Source of the DNA: a virus
Length of the DNA stretch: 64,000 bases
Direction: 5' to 3' (one strand)
IMG/VR virus record: IMGVR_UViG_3300044641_004147
Location: 29,347-93,346 of that record
Both the position numbers and the translations under genes were made by a program. Numbering within the stretch: position 1 is the stretch's first letter; each line of letters opens with the position of its first letter. The notes beneath the pieces were generated by a model. The model was not told where the DNA came from. It saw only the letters and a list, made by a program, of their open reading frames with translations, and searched no databases. This document shows, piece by piece, positions 19,386-26,729 of this stretch.

Positions 19386-21242
19386 GTGTTATTTTCCTCT
19401 GGTAACGGTGCGGTGTACGGTACACCATCTGTGGCAGTATACGATGCTACTTATACTGTTTCTATCACAGACTCATCAGCAACACCGGTTACTGCAACAA
19501 ATACCTTTGTATTGAGCACCAGCGTTAGCTATCAATATGCCATAGATTTAGTGGCAAATAGGCTGTTAAAAATTACCACTGAATATGGAATTTCAGACAC
19601 CGACAGACGATCGGCTTATATCGAAAGTCCGGGCGCACAGATCATTACAAATAACTTACAGTCTAATAACAAATCTTTGATATACGGCAATGTGTTGTCT
19701 GTGTCTAGTCTGGCTAATGTTACATATGGAATTGGCCCGGATATAGTAACCACAGTCACAGTGCCCACTACATTTAATAACTATGTCAATGTCGGTGGAA
19801 ACCTAAAGACATATTACGGTAATATTGTGGCCAATGTCAGTGGATTCTTTTTATCTAATGCATTTTATGGCACAGCGGGCTCATACACCTGGACTGTGCC
19901 TGCTGGAGTATCTAGTATCAGTGTTGCCGGAGTTGGTGGCGGTGGTGGTGGAAGCCAAAAAACTACCGGAGGTTCTGGTGGCGGTGGTGGTCAGTTAACC
20001 TATATCAACAATGTACCAGTTACTCCCGGGGATACTTATACCATTGTTATTGGTACCGGGGGCAACACTGGCAGTAACTTTGGTGTCAGTGGTGGTGATA
20101 CCTACATGTTCAAAAACACAGGAAATACTGTGCCAATATTATTGGCCACCGGCGGTCGTGGTGGAGACAGCATGTACTGGACAGACACTTCTAGTTTTGT
20201 TTCGGTATCTAGCTCTCCGGCATCAATGTCATTTTACACATTTCGGGCCACGAGTCCGTTGAATCAAACTATAACCTATAGTTTTTCTGGACCATTACCC
20301 GGTAATGTTACTGTAAATTCTTCTACTGGTGTATTGGGCGGAGTGCCCGAAACAGTAGGAAATGTAACCAATTATCCAATCACTGTGTCGGCAGTGACCA
20401 CAGCACAAACAATTACAAAGCCATTTACTTTGACAGTTAGACCATTAACTGAAGTTACTTATGTTGCAATCGGTGGAAATACATTAGGAACTGCTACCAC
20501 AGGATCCTTTACAGTGTTAAACACACCTTTTGTTGATGTTTGGGGATGTGCCGGCGGTGGTTCTACAATTGCGCCAGGAGCTGAACCGGGAGCCGGCGGT
20601 GGTGGCGGTGGCGCTAGCCAACTGAATGGTTATAGACTGACCGTGACTCCCGGGGAAACACTTACTTATAGTATTGGAAGTTATGGTCAGCCTACTACTA
20701 TCAGTCGTGGCGGTACGGTCATCTTCCAATTAAATGCTGGTAGTAGTACTACCAATTCTACTGGTGGTGCCGGCGGCACTGCTAACAGTTATTCAAGTCA
20801 TGCGGGTGGTGCAGGCGCCAACGGAGGTGGAAGATTCACCGGAGGCAGCACCGCATCCAATGTGACTGGTTGTGCCGGCGGAGGTGGTGGCGGCGGCTAC
20901 GGTGATAATAGTCCTTATACCCTTGGCGGGGCAGGCGGCAATGGCGGCACTAGCAGCGTTCCGGCTGGATCAATTTGTATCGGCAGCATAGGGGGCACAG
21001 GTGGTGCTAGAACCAATCCACCAACAAGAGGTGGAAACATACTATTGGCTGAAGGCGGTAGAGTCACCAACGAAGGCTGGCAAGGCATGGGCGGTGGAGC
21101 AGGAGGAGGAATTAAGATAAATGCTATCAGCACTACCAATTTCTACGGAGGTGGCGCTGGTGGCGCTGGTGCTGTATATACAGCTAACCAAACACCCGGT
21201 GGACCTGGTTGCCTCTACGTATATTGGAATGCTAACAGTTAA
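19386..21242 (+). CDS. Distal part of the interrupted adhesin (two glycine-rich domains)
   Basis: 618 residues if GTG at 19386 were used, but that codon lies inside the He_PIG-like fold (LPDGVLFSSGNGAVYGTP) and has no ribosome site, so this is best read as the C-terminal part of the gene that begins at 15363. It completes the Ig-like domain, adds a unique beta segment, then a glycine-rich block (about 19880-20180), another He_PIG-like domain (TYSFSGPLPGNVTVNSSTGVLGGVP) and a second glycine-rich block ending PGCLYVYWNANS. Without read-through or re-initiation this part would not be made. Confidence 0.75.
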   Translation: MLFSSGNGAVYGTPSVAVYDATYTVSITDSSATPVTATNTFVLSTSVSYQYAIDLVANRLLKITTEYGISDTDRRSAYIESPGAQIITNNLQSNNKSLIYGNVLSVSSLANVTYGIGPDIVTTVTVPTTFNNYVNVGGNLKTYYGNIVANVSGFFLSNAFYGTAGSYTWTVPAGVSSISVAGVGGGGGGSQKTTGGSGGGGGQLTYINNVPVTPGDTYTIVIGTGGNTGSNFGVSGGDTYMFKNTGNTVPILLATGGRGGDSMYWTDTSSFVSVSSSPASMSFYTFRATSPLNQTITYSFSGPLPGNVTVNSSTGVLGGVPETVGNVTNYPITVSAVTTAQTITKPFTLTVRPLTEVTYVAIGGNTLGTATTGSFTVLNTPFVDVWGCAGGGSTIAPGAEPGAGGGGGGASQLNGYRLTVTPGETLTYSIGSYGQPTTISRGGTVIFQLNAGSSTTNSTGGAGGTANSYSSHAGGAGANGGGRFTGGSTASNVTGCAGGGGGGGYGDNSPYTLGGAGGNGGTSSVPAGSICIGSIGGTGGARTNPPTRGGNILLAEGGRVTNEGWQGMGGGAGGGIKINAISTTNFYGGGAGGAGAVYTANQTPGGPGCLYVYWNANS

Positions 21243-21245
21243 ATA
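21238..21245 (+). promoter_or_regulatory. Predicted late promoter (GTTAAATA)
   Basis: GTTAAATA overlaps the TAA stop at 21242 and lies 28 nt before the ATG at 21274; AAGGAAA (21262-21268) is the ribosome site. A 4-bp CAGT/ACTG stem brackets the motif. Confidence 0.65.
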
Positions 21246-21273
21246 CTGACATAAAGAATTTAAGGAAATATAA

Positions 21274-24200
21274 ATGCCATTAGCAACTGGTGGAACTTTA
21301 ACAACCATTACAGTAGGATCAACTACCTACAATGTTCATACATTTACCAGCAGTGGAACCTTGACTTTTACTTCGGGCGGATCTATAGAATATCTTGTAG
21401 TTGCCGGTGGAGGCAGCGGAGGTGGCGATGCAGGCGCAGATGGTGGAGGCGGTGGAGGCGGATTTTTAAGTGGTACTGCGTCTGCTACAGTATCTCCTTA
21501 TACAATTACCGTTGGAGCCGGCGGCGCTGCTAATACATCTGGATCGGACTCAAGTTTTTCGCTGGCAGGCACTGCCATTGGTGGTGGCCGTGGCGGCAGA
21601 TTTATTGCTTGGAATGCAGGCGAAGCAGGACAAAATGGCGGATCCGGCGGTGGCGGTTCTGGAAACTATTTTGGTGGCCAAGCAGGCGGTACTGGAACAG
21701 CTGGCCAAGGTAACAACGGCGGCAGCGGCGCCGTGTTTAGTAATGGCAGCTACAAAGGTGGTGGCGGCGGAGGTGCCGGTAGCGTTGGTGGCGCTGCAGG
21801 TGCAACTTCGGCCGGAAACGGTGGCAGTGGTGCCGTCAGTTCAATAACTGGTGTTAATATAACTTACGCCGGCGGCGGTGGTGGCGGATCAATTCAAGAA
21901 TCTGGGGCCACCACCGGTGGCGATGCCGGTGCTGGCGGCGGCGGAGAAGGCCAAAGATCGGGTAGCAGATCTGCCACTTCTGGTCTGACAAACACAGGTG
22001 GTGGCGGTGGCGGTGGTGCCGGTGCCGGCGGCTCGGGTATCGTTATTGTTCGATATATACCAGATGCTGGATCGGGCGCTCCAGTACCAGTTTCATACCC
22101 TGTAGCCACAGGAGGAACTTCGACTACCCAAGAAGTAAATTCTATAGGAACAAAGCAAGTATACAATATACATGCTTTTACAACCAGCGGAAATTTAACG
22201 GTAACACAAGGCGGTACTTTTGAATATATGGTTGCAGCCGGGGGCGGTGGTGGTGGGTCTGACATGGGCGGCGGAGGTGGTGGCGGAGGCTTCTTAACCG
22301 GCAATATTACATTAAATCCTGGTACTTACACTGTTACTGTTGGCGCTGGAGGCACTGGAGCTACTGCCGGTACTGATCAGCCTAGAGCCATTTCTGGCGG
22401 TAGTTCGGCTATAACTCCATTTGGATTTAAAGGACACAGTTATAGTTTTGACGGTATCGGTGATGGTGTGAACTGTGGAACACAGAGCGCATACGCAATT
22501 GGATCAGGGGCCTTCTGCCTAGAGGGTTGGATATATAACCATGTAGTAAAAGACTATAGTACATTATGGACTACACGACCCGACAACGGTGCCTATGGTG
22601 ATGCGTATCATATCGGCTGGAGTGCTGTCGGCGGCATAAGTTTATATGTAGGCAGTGCAGCAGTAGTTGGCGGTGCGTCGGGTACAATTAGAGCTGGTCA
22701 GTGGCAACATATTGCAGCCTGTCGTAATTCTTCTGGCAATACTGCATTTTTTGTTGATGGCGTGCGTGTCGGTTATGTAGCCAGCTATACTAATAATTTT
22801 ACAAGATCATTATTGGGACTAGGGGATTTTCCAACTACCAAAGTTGAAAGCATCAACGGTTATATTTCAAATGCTCGTATTGTTGTTGGCAATGCAGTCT
22901 ATAACCCTACACAAACAACTTACACTGTACCAACTGCTCCGTTGACAGCAATTTCTGGCACTGTTATATTAACAGCACAGGACAATTCATTTATAGACAA
23001 TTCTCCTAATAATTTTACTTTGACTGCACAGGGAAATAGTCAGACCAGTCACTTTACACCTTTTACCGGTATGGCCATTGGCGCAGCCGGTGGTGGAGGT
23101 GGTGCGTCGGATCATACTAGTCCTGCTGCTACCAGTGCTGCTGCATCTGGTGGCTCCGGTGGTGGAGCCGCAGGAAATAATGCCAACAGAGGTATAGGAA
23201 TCACAGGACAAGGTAGTGCTGGCTCCAACAGTGCCGGATCTTGGTATCCTGGTGGTGGCGGTGGCGCTGGCGGAGCTGGCGCAACTAATCCTGCCAATGG
23301 TGGTGTTGGTCGAGAAAGTACTATTTTAGGAACTAGTTATTATTGGTCTGGCGGCGGCGCCGGGGCAGGATACACCGGAATTTCGGGCAATGGCGGCATT
23401 GGCGGTGGTGGCGGTGGTGCTCCTAAGAGTACTAATGGTGGTGGTAGTCCAGGCGCAGGTACTTACGCACAGGGTCAAGTTCCTTATATGCTGGTAGGAA
23501 ACCACGGAGCATACGGAACATTGAACGCACAAACTAATGTGCCCGGAGGCCCCGGAATTATCAACTCTGGTGGTGGCGGTGGTGGTGGTTCTCACATCGG
23601 CACTTCGAATCCTGGTGGCAATGGTGGTTCGGGCATGGTAGTAATAAAATATCTGGCCAGTGCTAATGCGTCGGGCAGTGGTGGAGCTGGTGGACCAAAT
23701 GCTGGTGGTGGCGGTGGTGCCGGCAACGACGGATATCTAGGACGAGTAGTACCTAGTGTAATAACAGTGTTTACCAGTTCGGGTAATTTAACAGTCACCG
23801 GTGCCGGCACCGTTGAATATCTTGTTGTTGGTGGTGGCGGAGGTGGCGGATCTGACATGGGTGGTGGTGGCGGAGGTGGCGGTTACCTAGCAGGATTTAC
23901 CACTCTTAGTTCTGGAACATATTTGGTTACAGTAGGAGCCGGAGGCGCAGGAGCGCCAGCTGGTATCAGTCAACCTCCGGGATCAAACGGTGGAGACAGT
24001 GCCATTCAAACTTATGCGTCTGGCATTGGAAACAACTACAGCTACTACTTTGATACCTATAACGACTTTATAAGTTTTCCTTCTAATGCAGCTTTTGATA
24101 TTGGCAGCAATGACGCTTGTAAAGAGCTATGGTTCTGGATGTACAAAGATGATGGTACATATCATACATTCTGCGGACAAAACTCTGGTACGGGCAGTAC

Positions 24201-26178
24201 AATACGACTTGCTTACAATAATGGTCAACTTTATTACAGTATTAATAACGATACAGGTAGAGGTATTACCTCAGTTGAAGCACAAACTTGGTATCATGTG
24301 GTACTGACCTATACCAGTGGCACAGCCAAATTCTTTGTAAACGGACAACTACGAGATGTTACCACAGGCTTAGGCAGTATTACTGCCAGAGCAGAAACAT
24401 ATGTTATTGGACAGGAAGATAGTATATGGATGGATGGTTACATCAGTAACTTTAGATTCTGTAATGGCAGTATACCTACTCTGTATCAAACTGCTAGTAC
24501 CACAATTGGCGCACAAATTTTTACGCCGCCAACTGCATCATTGACCACTACCAGTCAAGGAGCCACAGCGGCACATGTAAGATTACTAACTTGCCAAAGC
24601 TCTACAGTAGTTGATAATTCTACTAATAACTTTACGCCAACTAAAACTGGTGAGGTTATTTCTGTAAGATTTAATCCGTTTGAGAGATTGACCTCAGTGG
24701 GTGGCGGTGGTGGTGCCAGCGAATATAGTAACAACAACAGCCCGGGTCGCTCTGGTGGCAGTGGCGGTGGCACAGCCGGTGATAGTAGTACCACTTTTGG
24801 CCGAGGAATTCGGCCTAATTTACAAGGCTTACTGGGGCAAGGATTTGCTGGCGGTGCCAGTGGGGGCAGGTACTATCCTAGTGGTGGTGGCGGTGCCGGG
24901 GGCGCAGGTTCTAATAGTCCCGGCAACGGTGGCAACGGTGTACTAAATTCTATTTTGGGCGTAGGCTATTACTGGGCTGCTGGCGGCGGTGGTGCTGGTT
25001 ATAGCAGTAATCCTGGTAACGGCGGACTAGGTGGTGGCGGAGGCGGAGCTCCAAAACAAAGTAGTGCATTTGGTGTTGCCGGCACCGGTGGTTATCAACC
25101 GGGCACAGATGGTACAGTTGGTAGCTTAAATAGCCAAACTAACGTTCCTGGAGGCCGTGGGGGCACAAACACCGGATCTGGTGGCGGTGGTGGTGCTCAT
25201 TATAATAGTAATAATAATGGCGGAGCCGGTGGGTCTGGCATTGTAATTCTTAAATATCGTCCAGACCAAGTTACTTTGTCGGGCGGTAGTCTTAGTTTAA
25301 CTCTTACTACCTTGGATAATATCTATGGTGGAGGGTTCGGTGCCACTGGCAGCTCGTTGGCTGCTGGCAATAGAGGTAGCTTATTTGGCGGTGGTGGCGG
25401 TGGATCTGGCTCAGCCAAAGGTGGCGGTGGCGGTGGTATCAGCGTTATTGGTGTTCGTGATGGCTTGGCCTTAGGAGGCACTGCGGGCGGAACTGACGGC
25501 GGCAACGGACAAGCAGGTATTTTTGGAGAACCTGGTAGCAACGGTAACGGTGGATTATACGGCGGGGGTGGTGGTGGTACTACTTACAGCGTACTAGATC
25601 CTGCGGTAGGAAACGGTGCCCGTGGTGCATTGGCAATTTTCTGGCAAGGAAATATTTTACAGTATCCTACAGTAATACAGGCCAATAATGTGTCTGCTTT
25701 TGGTACGCCATGGGCATTGGCTCCTGGCGGAAATATTGCCCAGGGCTATTTACTTTCTAATGTAACCATTGAAAGTTTAGAAGCCGGAATAAGCGGAAAC
25801 ACCAGCACATTATTGGAACTAGAAGTGCGGTCCGAATCTAGGCCCACTGCCAACAGTAATTTGGGTATTCTCACTGATACTATAGCAAATGCTAATATTA
25901 GAGCTGTGCTCAGTGTGAATTCTGTAACTGCAACTACTCCAATTACCGCGGTAAATAACATTGCAGTCCAAGAACTTCAAATTATTACTTATAGAACCGA
26001 TGACGAAATGATGTTGGTCACTGTGCAAAATACTGGTGGTTACACCAATTCTGCACAGCGTATTGATCGTATCACAGAAGAAAACGATCCACGCAGAGTT
26101 AAGGCATATCTATTAAACTATATTGTTGGAGTTACTGGAGAAGACAACGATATTATCCAGACACAAATCTGGTTCTAA
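21274..26178 (+). CDS. Giant adhesin: repeated glycine-rich domains with two inserted LamG domains
   Basis: 1634 residues. A first glycine-rich domain (about 25-265, closing GGSGIVIVRY) is followed by two more glycine-rich domains. Each of these is interrupted after its TVTVGAGG / LVTVGAGG strand by a LamG lectin domain (cores about 390-575 and 924-1130) and then resumes with GGGGGAS. A fourth glycine-rich block follows (about 1350-1460), and the C-terminus (LELEVRSESRPTANSNLGI...) is non-repetitive and may be the anchoring or assembly domain. It is likely a multivalent glycan-binding appendage. Confidence 0.85.
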   Translation: MPLATGGTLTTITVGSTTYNVHTFTSSGTLTFTSGGSIEYLVVAGGGSGGGDAGADGGGGGGGFLSGTASATVSPYTITVGAGGAANTSGSDSSFSLAGTAIGGGRGGRFIAWNAGEAGQNGGSGGGGSGNYFGGQAGGTGTAGQGNNGGSGAVFSNGSYKGGGGGGAGSVGGAAGATSAGNGGSGAVSSITGVNITYAGGGGGGSIQESGATTGGDAGAGGGGEGQRSGSRSATSGLTNTGGGGGGGAGAGGSGIVIVRYIPDAGSGAPVPVSYPVATGGTSTTQEVNSIGTKQVYNIHAFTTSGNLTVTQGGTFEYMVAAGGGGGGSDMGGGGGGGGFLTGNITLNPGTYTVTVGAGGTGATAGTDQPRAISGGSSAITPFGFKGHSYSFDGIGDGVNCGTQSAYAIGSGAFCLEGWIYNHVVKDYSTLWTTRPDNGAYGDAYHIGWSAVGGISLYVGSAAVVGGASGTIRAGQWQHIAACRNSSGNTAFFVDGVRVGYVASYTNNFTRSLLGLGDFPTTKVESINGYISNARIVVGNAVYNPTQTTYTVPTAPLTAISGTVILTAQDNSFIDNSPNNFTLTAQGNSQTSHFTPFTGMAIGAAGGGGGASDHTSPAATSAAASGGSGGGAAGNNANRGIGITGQGSAGSNSAGSWYPGGGGGAGGAGATNPANGGVGRESTILGTSYYWSGGGAGAGYTGISGNGGIGGGGGGAPKSTNGGGSPGAGTYAQGQVPYMLVGNHGAYGTLNAQTNVPGGPGIINSGGGGGGGSHIGTSNPGGNGGSGMVVIKYLASANASGSGGAGGPNAGGGGGAGNDGYLGRVVPSVITVFTSSGNLTVTGAGTVEYLVVGGGGGGGSDMGGGGGGGGYLAGFTTLSSGTYLVTVGAGGAGAPAGISQPPGSNGGDSAIQTYASGIGNNYSYYFDTYNDFISFPSNAAFDIGSNDACKELWFWMYKDDGTYHTFCGQNSGTGSTIRLAYNNGQLYYSINNDTGRGITSVEAQTWYHVVLTYTSGTAKFFVNGQLRDVTTGLGSITARAETYVIGQEDSIWMDGYISNFRFCNGSIPTLYQTASTTIGAQIFTPPTASLTTTSQGATAAHVRLLTCQSSTVVDNSTNNFTPTKTGEVISVRFNPFERLTSVGGGGGASEYSNNNSPGRSGGSGGGTAGDSSTTFGRGIRPNLQGLLGQGFAGGASGGRYYPSGGGGAGGAGSNSPGNGGNGVLNSILGVGYYWAAGGGGAGYSSNPGNGGLGGGGGGAPKQSSAFGVAGTGGYQPGTDGTVGSLNSQTNVPGGRGGTNTGSGGGGGAHYNSNNNGGAGGSGIVILKYRPDQVTLSGGSLSLTLTTLDNIYGGGFGATGSSLAAGNRGSLFGGGGGGSGSAKGGGGGGISVIGVRDGLALGGTAGGTDGGNGQAGIFGEPGSNGNGGLYGGGGGGTTYSVLDPAVGNGARGALAIFWQGNILQYPTVIQANNVSAFGTPWALAPGGNIAQGYLLSNVTIESLEAGISGNTSTLLELEVRSESRPTANSNLGILTDTIANANIRAVLSVNSVTATTPITAVNNIAVQELQIITYRTDDEMMLVTVQNTGGYTNSAQRIDRITEENDPRRVKAYLLNYIVGVTGEDNDIIQTQIWF

Positions 26179-26197
26179 CAAATTAAAGAGGAAAAAA

Positions 26198-26575
26198 ATG
26201 GCACATTTTGCTAAAGTAGAAAACGGTACAGTTACACAGGTTATTGTAGCAGAACAAGATTTTATCGATTCTGGTGCAGTAGGAGATCCTGCAAGTTGGT
26301 TACAAACTAGCTATAATACACGCGGCGGTGTACACTATGGTCAAAATGGTGAACCCGATGGCAGCGCAGGACTACGCAAAAATTATGCAGGAATTGGTTA
26401 CACTTACGATACCGGCAGAGATGCGTTTATTCCGCCTAAGCCCTTTGACAGTTGGGTACTCAACGAGAGCACTTGTCTTTGGGAAGCGCCGGTGGAAATG
26501 CCGCATGATGGTCAGCGTTATACCTGGGATGAACCCACAACCAGCTGGGTTTTATTACCCGAAATGAACCCTTAA
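26198..26575 (+). CDS. Conserved small protein of T4-like aquatic phages, unknown function
   Basis: 125 residues, starting at the ATG at 26198 with AAAGAGG 6 nt upstream; the open frame extends further upstream but only through the end of the preceding gene. MAHFAKVENGTVTQVIVAEQDFIDS is a sequence type I recall as common in cyanophage and pelagiphage genomes, always uncharacterised. Trp-rich C-terminal half (DSWVLNESTCLWEAP, YTWDEPTTSWVLL) with a WEAP-then-W pattern that looks like a repeated small beta unit. Its place at the end of a fibre operon fits a virion or fibre-assembly role; this is inference. Confidence 0.8.
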   Translation: MAHFAKVENGTVTQVIVAEQDFIDSGAVGDPASWLQTSYNTRGGVHYGQNGEPDGSAGLRKNYAGIGYTYDTGRDAFIPPKPFDSWVLNESTCLWEAPVEMPHDGQRYTWDEPTTSWVLLPEMNP

Positions 26576-26601
26576 TCGGTTCATTTACCGGGCATAGCAG
26601 C

Positions 26602-26663
26602 TAGACTGCGCTTGACCATAAATATGTTAACGAGGACAAATTATGGTCGTTGAGCGCAGTCTA
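26602..26663 (+). promoter_or_regulatory. Late promoter in a 19-bp inverted repeat covering a start codon
   Basis: Left arm 26602-26621 (TAGACTGCGCT, then GACCATAA) pairs with right arm 26641-26663 (TTATGGTC, then AGCGCAGTCTA), 11+8 bp with a 1x4 internal loop. The late motif CATAAATA (26617-26624) spans the left arm and loop, GAGG (26632-26635) is in the loop, and ATG 26643 is in the right arm. Transcripts started at the motif lack the left arm and leave the start free; read-through transcripts can close the hairpin over it. Confidence 0.7.
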
Positions 26664-26729
26664 TTTCTTTGTGTGCAAAATCAAAGATCAGTCCTACATA
26701 CCCAAGATAATAATAAAAAGGTTGTGTAA
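26643..26729 (+). CDS. 28-residue leader peptide-like ORF
   Basis: ATG at 26643 with GAGG 7 nt upstream opens 28 codons (MVVERSLFLCVQNQRSVLHT...KKVV) and stops at TAA 26727-26729, which shares one base with the ATG of the next large fibre gene (TAATG). The spacing implies translational coupling to that gene. The late promoter and hairpin just upstream support that it is transcribed. No homology is recognised; it may act only by being translated. Confidence 0.45.
   Translation: MVVERSLFLCVQNQRSVLHTQDNNKKVV

Noticed and set aside
26123-26197. Upstream extension of the 26198 gene
   Set aside because: It overlaps the end of the large adhesin, while ATG 26198 has AAAGAGG 6 nt upstream and starts the conserved protein sequence.
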